Source: Methylobacterium goesingense (GTDB lineage: Bacteria > Pseudomonadota > Alphaproteobacteria > Rhizobiales > Beijerinckiaceae). Taken from it: a stretch of DNA of 50,114 bases. Position 1 is the stretch's first letter; each line of letters starts with the position of its first letter. Below are positions 22,331-31,627 of the stretch, piece after piece. The notes beneath the pieces were generated by a model. The model searched no databases. It was given only the letters and a program-made list of their open reading frames with translations, and was not told the DNA's origin. The position numbers and the translations under genes were made by a program. The stretch covers positions 1-50,114 of the forward strand of contig NZ_BPQL01000048.1 of NCBI RefSeq assembly GCF_022179225.1, given 5' to 3'.

Positions 22331-23124
22331 TCCGCGACGGGGGCGAAGCTCGCTTCCATCCGGCGCAACCAGATCACGATTTGCTGGGCCTTCCAGGGAC
22401 CGAGGGCGCGCGCACCCGGCTGCCCGTAGCCTTGCGCCGCGACGAGGAACGGCAAGCCGTCCCCTTCAAGGTCGGGAGCGCACTCCAGGCGCGGCATCGA
22501 GACGAGCCTCGCACCTCGACCGACAGTGGCCGCGAAAATCGGCATCGTCTGCACCGTCTCGCTGAATGCCGCGTGCGCGCTGCGCCCCGGGGCGACCGTG
22601 CCTTCGTTCAGCACCAGGATTGTTTTCGGGCTGGCGAGCAAGCCACCTTCCTCGACGCTCTGGAGGTATGCCGCGTCGTCGATCGACGGGCCCAGCAGGT
22701 GCACGGGCACGACATCGACGCCCAGGCTCGTGAGCCAGGACAGCAGGTCCATTTCGCGAGCCAGGGCTTTCATGGTCAGGTCCCCACCGCCGAGATCCAG
22801 GATGGTGTCGTGCCGGCCGGCGATCTGTGCCTCCACGAGGCCGGCGATCCAGCTCCGCACGTCCGCGTCGTCGGCCGAGGGTGGGCTCACGGCACCGGGG
22901 AAATACCGCGCAAGGGTTTGGTTCGTCCGGTCGCCGTCGGCGATGAAAGGCGTGCGGCCGGCATTCATGGCGCGGTCGATCATCCAGCGCGAAAGGAGGG
23001 TCTTCCCGCGCGATCCACGTCCCATCGGCAGGATCAGCCTGGGCTGGCTCTCGGGCGCGAACGAGCGCTCGGGCGGGGCCTCGGGCAAGGGTTCTTCGAG
23101 GCGGGCGGCCTTGGTCTTCGTCAT
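22318..23124 (-). CDS. ParA/TraL-like P-loop ATPase of the mobilization region
   Basis: A 268-residue protein with Walker A GRGSRGKT in LILPMGRGSRGKTLLSRWMIDRA, followed by RTPFIADGDRTNQTLARYFP (an A'-like DxDxxN segment) and DTILDLGGGDLTM (Walker B-like). This is the pattern of TraL/MobD-type SIMIBI ATPases found next to relaxases. Its ATG overlaps the stop of the upstream gene (ATGA) and its 3' end overlaps the membrane protein. A likely role is ATP-dependent positioning or accessory function in conjugal DNA processing. Confidence 0.75.
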   Translation of the reverse strand: MTKTKAARLEEPLPEAPPERSFAPESQPRLILPMGRGSRGKTLLSRWMIDRAMNAGRTPFIADGDRTNQTLARYFPGAVSPPSADDADVRSWIAGLVEAQIAGRHDTILDLGGGDLTMKALAREMDLLSWLTSLGVDVVPVHLLGPSIDDAAYLQSVEEGGLLASPKTILVLNEGTVAPGRSAHAAFSETVQTMPIFAATVGRGARLVSMPRLECAPDLEGDGLPFLVAAQGYGQPGARALGPWKAQQIVIWLRRMEASFAPVAEWLP

Positions 23125-23648
23125 GATGAGGAATCCTCGTCGGAAGCCGGGCGCATGGGGGCCGACTGGTGTTGGCGGAGGGGTTGAGACGGCAGGGGCA
23201 CGCGGCTGGCCCCCATGCCGGCGAGGACGGCCGCGATGCGCTCGGTCGCCTCGTCCACGCCGCCGATCGGCGGGACCGCCATCGGCGAGGGCCGCGCGGG
23301 CGCGATGCGCATGACGGGCGGTGCGAGAGACGCGACCAGGTGGACCCCACGAACCAACTCGCCCGGGCGAGGTGCCATGCGCGCCTCAACCTGACGCGCA
23401 GCTGCCACCGCCCTCCGGACCCGTCGCCAGGTCCTCGACGCCGTGTCCCGGCTCAGGGACCGGCGCCCATGTTCATCCGTCAGGTTCAGCCCGGCGAAAA
23501 CGACGAGGGCCGCCGCCCACTCGATCCGGCCGGCGCCGAGTTCGCGCAGCAGTTCGTCGTGGTGCTGCGTCATCCACGTCGCCAACCTCCGGTCGCCGGC
23601 TCGGACCCTCGCGAAGGCTGCGGCGATTCCTTGGGTCTGGCGGGCCAT
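23121..23648 (-). CDS. Mobilization-operon protein (TraK/MobC-like position)
   Basis: A 175-residue protein starting behind GAGGGGA. The N-terminal half is helical and basic (IAAAFARVRAGDRRLATWMTQHHDELL, then a DTASRTWRRVRRAVAAARQVEAR region), consistent with DNA binding. The C-terminus is Pro-rich. It is the first gene of the minus-strand operon and diverges from the relaxase operon, the usual place for an oriT-binding accessory protein. Sequence alone does not assign a family. Confidence 0.65.
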   Translation of the reverse strand: MARQTQGIAAAFARVRAGDRRLATWMTQHHDELLRELGAGRIEWAAALVVFAGLNLTDEHGRRSLSRDTASRTWRRVRRAVAAARQVEARMAPRPGELVRGVHLVASLAPPVMRIAPARPSPMAVPPIGGVDEATERIAAVLAGMGASRVPLPSQPLRQHQSAPMRPASDEDSSS

Positions 23649-23800
23649 CAGCGTCCCCTCCCCATTCGGAGGACGAGGGCCGCACAGGGGGCCGAGTGGA
23701 GCCTCACGCGGAAAGGACCGGGACGTTCAGGGGTCTTCGATGTCCCTACAGACCAAGGCACCCAAGGTGGCGCCGGCGGCCGGCGCGGCGCGGGGGTACA
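23649..23800. other. Divergent intergenic region, candidate oriT
   Basis: This 152-bp gap separates divergent mobilization genes. It contains short inverted repeats (CCTCC/GGAGG around 23658-23673; GGGACG...GATGTCCC around 23722-23745). Position suggests the origin of transfer; no nic consensus was recognised. Confidence 0.3.
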
Positions 23801-24160
23801 ATGCGAATCGTCGCCCGGCGCCAAGGCCGGGGCAGAGGTTCGAGGGTCTGGACTGTGGCGGAACGGGATGCCCTCGGGGCACTGACGGTGGAGGTAGCGG
23901 ACCTCCGCCTGGAGGTGGCCACGCTCGGTGCCGCGATGGGCCAGATAATCGTCGGCCAACAGGCGCAGACCGCCCTCCTCGACGCGCTCCTGGCGGCCGT
24001 GACGGACCTCGGGGCCGAAGGCGGCGGGGACGGGCTCGCCGAGGCGCTGGGCCGGATCGCGGACAGTCTCGACGCCCAGGGCGACAGCCTGGATGGCATG
24101 CGGGCCGGCCTCGACGCGATCCCCGGCGCGGTGGCGGTCGCCATCCAGGCCGGACGGTAG
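23801..24160 (+). CDS. Small helical protein upstream of the relaxase
   Basis: A 119-residue protein. The frame is open far upstream, but the ATG at 23801 with GGGGG before it is the sensible start. The N-terminus is basic (MRIVARRQGRGRGSR), then long amphipathic helices with heptad-like hydrophobics (LTVEVADLRLEVATLGAAMGQIIVGQQAQTALLDALLAAV, LGRIADSLDAQGDSLDGMRAGLDAI). It sits nine bases ahead of the relaxase gene, so it is translated with it. A relaxosome accessory role is inferred. Confidence 0.65.
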   Translation: MRIVARRQGRGRGSRVWTVAERDALGALTVEVADLRLEVATLGAAMGQIIVGQQAQTALLDALLAAVTDLGAEGGGDGLAEALGRIADSLDAQGDSLDGMRAGLDAIPGAVAVAIQAGR

Positions 24161-24169
24161 GGCCCGCCG

Positions 24170-27100
24170 ATGCTGACGTACCGGACCGGGAGCGCCGGGG
24201 GTTTGAGCGGGGCGCGCGCCATGGTCGCCCACCTCCTCGAGCCTACCCTTCCGGCCGAGATGGCCCAGGTCGCGGCTTACTATGCCCGCACGCCTGGGGC
24301 CGCGTCGGCAGGACCTGATGCCTTCAACGCGACGGTCCCCCGCATCCGCGAGGACCTCGACCCGCGCCTCGCCACCCTGCTCGGCCTCGACCCGCATCAG
24401 ATCCCAGATGTCGACGCGCTCGCGCAGCTCCTCGCGGGCCGGCGCGCCGATGGCGAGCCAGTGGAGGGACGGAAGCAGCGGGAGGCGATGCCCTCTCTGG
24501 CGGCCGAGACGGGGCTTGCCACCGACCGCCTCCCGACCGCCGAGGAAGTCGCCCGGGTTGTTGCCGGCCGACATGCTGGTACGAGCGAGCCCCTGCCGGC
24601 GGAGCGCGCCGCAGGCCTGCGGACACGCCTGCTTCGGCTCCTCGGCGCCGATGACGCCGCGCCGGACGCCGGTGTCGTGGCAGCGGTCGCGCAGGGTTGC
24701 CGCGCCGACGGTGGCCCCCTGCGCCCAACAGCGTTCCTCGACGGGCTGACCGCGACCCGCGCGCCCGTCCGGTTCGTGGACCTGTGCTTCTCGGCCGACA
24801 AGTCGCTGTCGCTGGCATGGGCCTTCGCCGAGACGGAGGCTGAGCGCGCCCTCCTGCATGCCGTGCATAGGGCCGCCGTGGCGGCGACGATGCGGACCAT
24901 CGAGGGCACGCTCGGGCGGGCTCGGAGGGGCAAGGGCGGCCGGGGTGGGTACGAACCAGGCCACATGGCCTGGCTTGGGTTCGACCACTTCACCTCTCGG
25001 CCGACGACGGAGATCGCGACCCGCGACCCTGAGACCGGCGAGGCCTACACCCACCTTGCTACCGTCCGGGTAGCGGGATCGCCCCAGCTGCACACCCACG
25101 TATGCGCCCTGTCGCACGTCCTCACGGATTCGGGGCACGTTGGCACCGTTGACCTGGCGCAGCTGCACGGCCGAGTTCACGAGTGGGGGGCCCTCTATCA
25201 GTCCCACATCGCCACTGGCCTGCGCCGGATCGGTATCGACACGAGGCTCGACCCCGCAACGGGTGCCGCCTGCGTCGTGGCAGTGCCCGAGCGCGTGCGT
25301 GCAGCGTTCAGCAGGCGCACGACCCAGGGCGAGGCGGCCGCCCGGGCATACGCTCAGGACCAGGGCCTCGATTGGAATAGCCTCGACGCCGCCCGGCGCA
25401 TCGGCCTGCTCAAGAACGGCGTCCAGGGGGACAGGCGTGCCGCGAAAACCGACGACGTTGGCGACCTCGACGCGTGGCGCCGCGAGGCCGAGTCCCTTGG
25501 GTGGCGGCCGGTCGCCTGGTCCAATCTGGACACCCCTATTCCCCTGCCCGACCGCGCCGAGCGCATGGAGATCGCCCGCGTCGCAGCGGCCCCCATCCTC
25601 GCAGAAGCCTTCAAGGGTGAGGCCGTTGTCGACGAGAGCGCGGCCCGCCTGGCAGCGGCCCGGGGCCTGGTGGCCGCCGGCATCGAGGACGCGGCGGAGA
25701 TCGACGACGTGGCCCGCGCCCTCCTCGCGGGTGGCATCGAGGAGGATGGCGTCCACACCCCGGTGATCGTGCGCGAGGTGCGGGGTCCGCGCGGCGCGTT
25801 GGCGGTTCGGTTGACGACGGGCTGCCATATCGACCGCGAGACGCGCCTCGTGGCTCTGGCGCGCGCGGCGGCCGGGGACCGCTCCGCCGCCCTTACCATC
25901 CAGGAAGTGGATGCCGGAGCGGCCGGCGCCGGCCTGAACCTCACCGGAGAGCATGGGCAGGCACAGGGGAAGGCCATGCGCGAGATCGGAACGGGCGGTC
26001 GGGTCGGTGTCCTCGTCGGAGCGGCGGGCGCCGGCAAGTCGACGCTCTTGTCTGGGCTCGTTCGGGCCTGGGAGGCTCAGGGGCGCAAGGTCTACGGGAC
26101 CGCGACCGCTTGGCGGCAGGCCCAGGCTCTTTCGGATGCGGGAATCCCCCCGGAACGCTGCATCGCCCTTGCCGCCCTCCTCGCCCGTGCGCGGGCCGGG
26201 ACGTTGCGGCTCGACGTGGACGCGGTGATCCTGGTCGACGAGGTCAGCCTCGTTTCCGTGAAGGACTCGCTCGCCACCCTGGAGCTGCGCGAAGCGGTCG
26301 GATGCACCCTCGTCGCCATCGGCGACCCGCGCCAAGGCCGAAGCGTGGAGGCCGGCGGAGTTGTCGGTCTTCTCGGCCGCGCCCTCGGTGGAGAAGTGGC
26401 GGAAGTGACGTCGACCGTCCGCCAACGCACCGTCGAGGAACGCGAACTCGCTGGTCTCGCCCGTGCCGGTCGGGCCGGCGACGTCCTCGATGTTCTCCGC
26501 GACCAGAACCGGGCCCGCCTCGCTCCCGGCACCCTGAGCGAGACCGCCGAAGCCGTCGCGGACCTCTGGCAAGAGCGGGCCGCCGCGATCGGCGAGGACG
26601 CGGTGCTCGTCGTAGCCCCGACGCGGGAGGACTGCCGAGCGGTCAGCCTCGCCATCCGGCAGCGGAAGCGCGCGATGGGACGCCTTGGTCCTGACATCGC
26701 TGTGCTGGACGCCGTCGACCAGGCCGGAGACCTCTACGCCTTGCCCGTCGCCGTTGGTGACCGTATCAGGCTCTACGGCCGAACGCACGCGCGCGGTGCC
26801 GGTCGCGGCCAGCTTGGCGTGAACGGCTCGGTGGTGGAGGTCCTCGCGGTGGAGGAGGCCGGCCTCGTCCTGCGCGCGTCGAGCGGGCGCGAGGGGCTCG
26901 TTCCATGGACCGCGTTGCGCGACCGCGAGACCGGCGGCCGTATCAGGCTCGGTCCTGGCGACTGCCTGACCCTCTCGGCGGCGCAGGGGGCCACCGCCGA
27001 GGAGAGTATCCTCGCGATGCCAAGGGGGTCCGAAGGTGTCGGCGCTGCGGCCTTTTACGTGGGGCTGTCGCGCCACCGATCCACATCCTGGCTTGTTCTC

Positions 27101-27535
27101 GGCGAGGGCGGCGAGCGGCGTGCCGTGGCTGCCCAAAGGGGTATCGGCGACGCCCGCCCGATCCGCGCGGCCGACCTGTGGAGCAACGCGGCCGCCAACT
27201 TCAGCCGGCGTCCAGGGAGCGAGGGAGCCCTCGACCTCCTCGACCGGGCGGCGGCCGTCCGGCATGCGGCTGAGGACGGATTCCGGCGCGGGCTTGCCCG
27301 CATGGAGCGCCGGGCCGTGCAAGGTCTGACGCCGACGATCCTTCCCGCCCAGGGACGGCGCCGACGCATCGCGCAAGCGCTGGAGCCGCTCATCATCAAG
27401 CTCGCAGCTCGCGCGCAGGCCCTGACCCGGATCGCGGCCCTGGCCGCCGACCTTGGACGCACCCTCTCCGACGCTTCCCCGCCTCGCGCACGTATGCGGA
27501 GGACACGGACACGGACACCGGCGCCGCGTCCCTGA
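24170..27535 (+). CDS. MobF (TrwC/TraI-type) conjugative relaxase-helicase
   Basis: A 1,121-residue protein. Relaxase part: tyrosine pair Y37-Y38 (AAYYAR), FSADKSLSLAWAF at about 207-219, and the HUH histidines (H295 in YTHLATVRV, H308/H310 in PQLHTHV), matching the TrwC three-His metal site. Helicase part (RecD2-like SF1): Walker A GAAGAGKST at about 617-625, Walker B VDAVILVDEVS, the GDPRQ motif and a late GxxxxGLSRHRS motif (about 965). It would nick oriT, stay covalently attached and unwind the strand. Odd: about 170 residues separate the tyrosines from the SADKS motif, longer than in TrwC. No coupling protein or T4SS is present, so mobilization would need help in trans unless these lie outside the window. 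Confidence 0.93.
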   Translation: MLTYRTGSAGGLSGARAMVAHLLEPTLPAEMAQVAAYYARTPGAASAGPDAFNATVPRIREDLDPRLATLLGLDPHQIPDVDALAQLLAGRRADGEPVEGRKQREAMPSLAAETGLATDRLPTAEEVARVVAGRHAGTSEPLPAERAAGLRTRLLRLLGADDAAPDAGVVAAVAQGCRADGGPLRPTAFLDGLTATRAPVRFVDLCFSADKSLSLAWAFAETEAERALLHAVHRAAVAATMRTIEGTLGRARRGKGGRGGYEPGHMAWLGFDHFTSRPTTEIATRDPETGEAYTHLATVRVAGSPQLHTHVCALSHVLTDSGHVGTVDLAQLHGRVHEWGALYQSHIATGLRRIGIDTRLDPATGAACVVAVPERVRAAFSRRTTQGEAAARAYAQDQGLDWNSLDAARRIGLLKNGVQGDRRAAKTDDVGDLDAWRREAESLGWRPVAWSNLDTPIPLPDRAERMEIARVAAAPILAEAFKGEAVVDESAARLAAARGLVAAGIEDAAEIDDVARALLAGGIEEDGVHTPVIVREVRGPRGALAVRLTTGCHIDRETRLVALARAAAGDRSAALTIQEVDAGAAGAGLNLTGEHGQAQGKAMREIGTGGRVGVLVGAAGAGKSTLLSGLVRAWEAQGRKVYGTATAWRQAQALSDAGIPPERCIALAALLARARAGTLRLDVDAVILVDEVSLVSVKDSLATLELREAVGCTLVAIGDPRQGRSVEAGGVVGLLGRALGGEVAEVTSTVRQRTVEERELAGLARAGRAGDVLDVLRDQNRARLAPGTLSETAEAVADLWQERAAAIGEDAVLVVAPTREDCRAVSLAIRQRKRAMGRLGPDIAVLDAVDQAGDLYALPVAVGDRIRLYGRTHARGAGRGQLGVNGSVVEVLAVEEAGLVLRASSGREGLVPWTALRDRETGGRIRLGPGDCLTLSAAQGATAEESILAMPRGSEGVGAAAFYVGLSRHRSTSWLVLGEGGERRAVAAQRGIGDARPIRAADLWSNAAANFSRRPGSEGALDLLDRAAAVRHAAEDGFRRGLARMERRAVQGLTPTILPAQGRRRRIAQALEPLIIKLAARAQALTRIAALAADLGRTLSDASPPRARMRRTRTRTPAPRP

Positions 27536-27588
27536 AGTCGCGCGGGACGGGCTACCGTGCTCCGCGCTCCTCCCGTGGAGGCGGCCCA

Positions 27589-28191
27589 TTAGACCCCCCA
27601 CCCCGATCCCTTCGGGTCGTTCGTGTCGTCGGGTAGACCGGAAGCGACCTGGCCCTCGTCACCGTACGGCCCCCGGGGTGGTCTGCCGGGCACGTGCGAG
27701 AGGTGGATGCGAGGGTGCCGGAACTCCGGCGCGACCGTTTCCGTCTCCGGTGATAGCGGGAGGTCCGGCAGGGCAGCCCCTGGGGTCCCGTGCACTACGA
27801 CGGCGCAGTAAGCTGCCAAGCGCAGGAAGTGAGCGGAAGGGGCATCAAGCCCCCCCACGGCGCCCGCTGCGCTCACATCGTCGAGGAAGTCGAGGAATTG
27901 CCAGCCCGCATCGGACGGGTCTCGCCGGTGGAGCGACGCCAGGCATTCGACCGCGCCCGCAAGAGCCGAAGTCACAGCCACGACAGGCGGCCGCTTCAGC
28001 AAACTGCGCAATTCCTCCTGTACATCCAAGTCATACTGCCAGTTCGGAACGAATGCATTGTCCAGGCAGCTGTAAAAGTGCGAGACTGCGATGTACTCGC
28101 TGCGAAATGAGCCCTTGGATCTCTGGCTAATGTCCCGGAGTTCTTCGACGGCTGGCTGTATCTGCTTCAAGAATGAGGCGTGCGTGATCAT
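27589..28191 (-). CDS. Hypothetical protein
   Basis: A 200-residue protein with AGGAGA six bases before its ATG. The N-terminal 150 residues are helical and look globular (ITHASFLKQIQPAVEELRDISQRSK, SEYIAVSHFYSCLDNAFVPNWQYDLDVQEELRSLL, GWQFLDFLDDVSAAGAVGGL). The end is Pro/Gly/Asp-rich and probably disordered. No TM segment or known motif. It converges on the relaxase gene. Confidence 0.6.
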   Translation of the reverse strand: MITHASFLKQIQPAVEELRDISQRSKGSFRSEYIAVSHFYSCLDNAFVPNWQYDLDVQEELRSLLKRPPVVAVTSALAGAVECLASLHRRDPSDAGWQFLDFLDDVSAAGAVGGLDAPSAHFLRLAAYCAVVVHGTPGAALPDLPLSPETETVAPEFRHPRIHLSHVPGRPPRGPYGDEGQVASGLPDDTNDPKGSGWGV

Positions 28192-28544
28192 GGCAATCTC
28201 CTGGAAGTCGAGCCCTGACGCGGGCGGACCCTTCAGGATGCCACTCCTGATTTTCGCCGTGGGGTGCCGAATGCCAAAAAACGTGGCCGCACCGAATTGA
28301 GGGGGGCGGGTGCAGCTGTTCAGCTGCAGTTTTGGCCGGCTGAGGGCTCAGCAGAGACCGCCCACGGTCGTTCCAGGGGTCGGAAATGTCCTCGACCGCC
28401 CATCCCCGCGCGAATCGGTGGACGCTGATTGGGGGGGCAGGCAGCCGTCATCGCCCCGTCGACGGTGGACGAGGTGTATCTTGTCTCATTCCGGCATCTT
28501 AGGCTGCCGCGATCATCCAGACGGTGCCGGCAAGGGGCTCGTCT
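28192..28544. other. No supported gene
   Basis: Only short frames on the plus strand (28091-28300, 28310-28564) with no ribosome site or motif. The stretch around 28315-28325 contains the small palindrome CAGCTGTTCAGCTG. Probably the promoter region of the minus-strand gene at 28191. Confidence 0.4.
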
Positions 28545-29399
28545 TCATCCGGCCAGTGCGCTGATGGTACCGCGACCCTGCTTTTCGGCAGCCTTGCGAC
28601 GTTTCCGATCCCCAGAATTCCCAGTTCTAGAACTAACAGTATTTGAGCCCTTCGCAGGCCTGCACCCTCCCCAAGAGGCGGGAACCGCGTCCGTTGAGGC
28701 TTCACCCGTAAGCTCGGGGAGGACCTTCGGTTCCCGGCGCCCCTTGGCTATACGGAGCCATACCGTCCACTCCCGCGAGACGATGCGCACAATGTTCGTG
28801 TCGTTGCGCCACCGCGTGAGCCTGCGCTCCTCGACCGCTACCAGGTTGCGCGCCACCGCTTCCCGCATCGCGTTCCTCACCGAGGTTTCGGAGACCCCCG
28901 CCAGTCCGGCGATCCCGCCCACGGTCAAGCGGCAGTCCCCTTCCCGGCAGAACTCGGCCGCGACCACGGCAAGCACCGCCTGCTCTGCGGGAGTGAAGTG
29001 CCTGGCCACGGATGGAGGGAAGCGTCCGGAGGCCGCCCAGACGCGCCTACGCTCCAGGCTCTCGTCCGTCCGAGGCCGGGAGCCTACGGACCTCCTGGCC
29101 TGTTTCAGCGGGGCCGGGACGATCTTCTGGATCTCGATAAGCGCGGCCAGTTCCTCGGCCTCGGCTTCCGACACCTGGCCGTCGGCGTAGGCCTTCCAGA
29201 GGAGCGACGAGATCCCAGGCAGGGTGATTCGCGGCGCCGTCCCGATCGCGCGTTTTAGTTCGTCGGCAAATATCATCCTCAGCCCCATCATAGGGCCGCA
29301 ACAGATCGTTCGGACGCGCCAAGGGGCGCTCCCGTCCACAGGCAAAGCCATATCGTTGCCGGAACTCGCGTTCCGACTTGACGCCCGGGGGCGGTCCAT
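28545..29399 (-). CDS. Plasmid-associated helix-turn-helix protein
   Basis: A 284-residue protein of the HTH type often found on rhizobial and Methylobacterium plasmids. It contains LLWKAYADGQVSEAEAEELAALIEIQK, RRRVWAASGRFPPSVARHFTPAEQAVLAVVAAEF, and a winged HTH: LTVGGIAGLAGVSETSVRNAMREAVARNLVAVEERRLT, followed by NIVRIVSREWTVWLR. The C-terminus is low-complexity and basic. The start is uncertain: a later ATG near 29276 (MIFADELKR) fits the usual family start better than 29399. It lies upstream of and divergent from the partition genes; a replication-control or partition-related role is inferred. Confidence 0.8.
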   Translation of the reverse strand: MDRPRASSRNASSGNDMALPVDGSAPWRVRTICCGPMMGLRMIFADELKRAIGTAPRITLPGISSLLWKAYADGQVSEAEAEELAALIEIQKIVPAPLKQARRSVGSRPRTDESLERRRVWAASGRFPPSVARHFTPAEQAVLAVVAAEFCREGDCRLTVGGIAGLAGVSETSVRNAMREAVARNLVAVEERRLTRWRNDTNIVRIVSREWTVWLRIAKGRREPKVLPELTGEASTDAVPASWGGCRPAKGSNTVSSRTGNSGDRKRRKAAEKQGRGTISALAG

Positions 29400-29684
29400 G
29401 GCTTGTGAGGGTCACCAGACGTCCTCACACACCATCTCGATTTCGACGGCCTCACCCTGCCAGGGGTGGGGCCGTTGGCTTTTCAGGGTCTGACTTGCGG
29501 CGGCGGTGAACTCCTGATCCGAGTGCAAACTGAATGGATGCAGCTACGGATGCTCCATGTCGGCGGGACTGCACGGCCGAGTCAACGCCGAGAGGGCAAC
29601 ATCGCCCTCGCATCAGGATCGCGCCCCAGCCCGTCAGAACGACCGGAAACTTTACGGTTTATTAACCATGTGGTCTGAAGGGTG
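29400..29684. other. Intergenic region without gene between HTH protein and partition locus
   Basis: Short frames only. The AT-rich segment TTTACGGTTTATTAACCATG (29651-29670) just precedes the octamer repeats and could be a promoter or origin melting element. Confidence 0.35.
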
Positions 29685-29748
29685 ATCGGCATATCTGTTC
29701 GTCGGTATCCTCCGAAAAACGGACATGCCGATTTACCGATGCACCGAT
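29685..29748. repeat. 8-bp-phased repeats upstream of parA
   Basis: ATCGGCAT-ATCTGTTC-GTCGGTAT run as consecutive octamers at 29685-29708. ACGGACATGCCGAT (29719-29732) is an inverted relative, continuing as CCGATTTA-CCGATGCA-CCGATGAG with CCGAT exactly every 8 bp (29728, 29736, 29744). The same octamer family recurs downstream of the cassette (30702-30888). Likely a centromere (parS) or iteron array and operator of the partition operon. Confidence 0.7.
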
Positions 29749-29772
29749 GAGCTGATATCGGGGGATGCTGTT

Positions 29773-30447
29773 TTGAAGATTGTGACTCTGGCGACGCAGA
29801 AGGGTGGGGCGACCAAAACCACGCTCTGCCGGCATCTTGCCGTGGCCGCCCAACTGGACGGTTATCAGACCGCTATCCTTGATACAGACCAGCAGGGAGG
29901 CTCCCGGGATTGGGGCGCCACACGCCTGAGCCGAGGCTACGGCCCTCCGGAGGTCCACCACGAACTATCGCCGAACGAGGACCACCTCCGCGCCACGCTC
30001 GGGGCCATCAAGGCCAAGGGCATCGAGATCCTCTTCATCGACACGCCTGGCAGCCTAAACGGGCCCATCGCCCTTAACGCGTCGCGCGCAGCTCACCACG
30101 TGCTGGTGCCGATGCGGCCGACAGCGGACGACATTAAAGCCCTGCCCCCCTTCATCGCACACCTGCGACGGGAGAGGGTCCCATTCTCCGTTGTGGTCAG
30201 CGCATCTGTCACGAACACACCTCGTCCGAAGACCGAGGCCCTCGCCTACCTGGAGGCGAGCAATCTCCCTTACGTGAGCACAGTCATCCACCAGAAATCG
30301 GTTATTCCCGAAACACTGATATCGGGGCAGACCGTTTTCGAGATATCGGGACTTACCGAGGCGGAGCGGAAGAGCGTGGACGAGTTCCGCGACGTCTATG
30401 AATGGGTTCGCACCAAGGTCGCCCTCGCACACAAGGTCGTCACATGA
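29773..30447 (+). CDS. parA: ParA-family partition ATPase
   Basis: About 224 residues from a TTG at 29773, eight bases behind GGGGGATG, giving the family-typical opening KIVTLATQKGGATKTTL; an ATG at 29725 would add 16 unlikely residues read through the repeat array. Motifs: deviant Walker A KGGATKTT, A' ILDTDQQGGSRDWG, Walker B IEILFIDTPGSL. This is the short ParA type (Ib) without an N-terminal HTH, so operon regulation should come from its partner. It segregates the plasmid by forming gradients on the nucleoid. The stop overlaps the next ATG (ATGA). Confidence 0.92.
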   Translation: MKIVTLATQKGGATKTTLCRHLAVAAQLDGYQTAILDTDQQGGSRDWGATRLSRGYGPPEVHHELSPNEDHLRATLGAIKAKGIEILFIDTPGSLNGPIALNASRAAHHVLVPMRPTADDIKALPPFIAHLRRERVPFSVVVSASVTNTPRPKTEALAYLEASNLPYVSTVIHQKSVIPETLISGQTVFEISGLTEAERKSVDEFRDVYEWVRTKVALAHKVVT

Positions 30448-30695
30448 GCCGCCAGCGCAACAGCATGGCCGAGATCCAGCCGCTTGTGGCTGAAGCCCCC
30501 GAGGAGAAGGCTGACGAAGCCGCACCGGCGTCGAAGGACCCGAACGCGCGGAAGAAGGTGAGCCTCTACATCAAGCAGTCCCACTACCGCCGAATCCGCT
30601 CTGTGGCTGCCGACCGCGATCTGATGATGCAGGACGTCCTCGACGAGGCCCTGACCGCATACTTCACCGCGAAGGGCTATATGCCTTCAGTCTGA
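30444..30695 (+). CDS. Ribbon-helix-helix partition partner (ParG/CopG-like)
   Basis: An 83-residue protein whose ATG overlaps the parA stop. The flexible acidic N-terminus (AEIQPLVAEAPEEKADEAAP) is followed by a typical RHH: KKVSLYIKQSHYRRIRSVAADRDLMMQDVLDEALTAYFTAKGY. In type Ib partition systems such proteins bind the centromere repeats, repress the operon and activate ParA through their N-terminal tail. The flanking octamer arrays are the obvious binding sites. Confidence 0.85.
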   Translation: MSRQRNSMAEIQPLVAEAPEEKADEAAPASKDPNARKKVSLYIKQSHYRRIRSVAADRDLMMQDVLDEALTAYFTAKGYMPSV

Positions 30696-30701
30696 CTGAA
30701 T

Positions 30702-30888
30702 CACAGATGCACCGATGCACAGACATCGGTGTATCTTGATTAATGGACGCGCATGAGATGCGCAGCTGGGTCGGCATGCCTTATTTACCATGCATGGCAG
30801 GAGACGCTGGAGGAGCGATGAGCAGAACCGAAATCGGTTAATCAGGTAATCGGTATATCTGTAATACTAGGGATCGGTGCATCTGTGA
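30702..30888. repeat. 8-bp-phased repeats downstream of the partition genes
   Basis: First block: CAGATGCA-CCGATGCA-CAGACATC-GGTGTATC within 30705-30736. Second block: ATCGGTTA-ATCAGGTA-ATCGGTAT-ATCTGTAA (30833-30864), an unrelated octamer, then ATCGGTGC-ATCTGTGA (30873-30888). Orientation switches inside the first block. The units are the same family as those upstream of parA, so the cassette is bracketed on both sides. Confidence 0.7.
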
Positions 30889-31091
30889 CGGAAATCCTTA
30901 CTTTTGCATTCGAAAATGCAGAGCTACGCTCGCTGGGGTCGGGACCCAACCCCGCCGCCTGGTTCGGCCTGGGTGCTTCTCATAAGCAGTCATTCGTCGG
31001 CGGTCTGGCAACTTCGGCTCGGCGTGGGAAGCGGAAGTTGGCTTGATGTCCGAAGGTGGACCTACGGCCGCCGTCGTTGCGGCCAAGCCGA

Positions 31092-31500
<409 letters not shown>

Positions 31501-31627
31501 CTAACAATCCGTGAACGAAGGCGCATTCGCGTTTGCGACAGGCCCATCTACATCATCCGTTCCAATTTAAGAGCCAAGCCGAATTCGGGCTGTCGTCCCA
31601 CTCCAACAGGCTCCGAAAGTTACGGAA

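Noticed and set aside
23648..27601. 1,317-codon open frame on the minus strand across the relaxase gene
   Set aside because: It is the antisense shadow of a GC-rich gene with recognisable relaxase and helicase motifs; the minus translation is low-complexity Arg/Gly/Pro without any domain.
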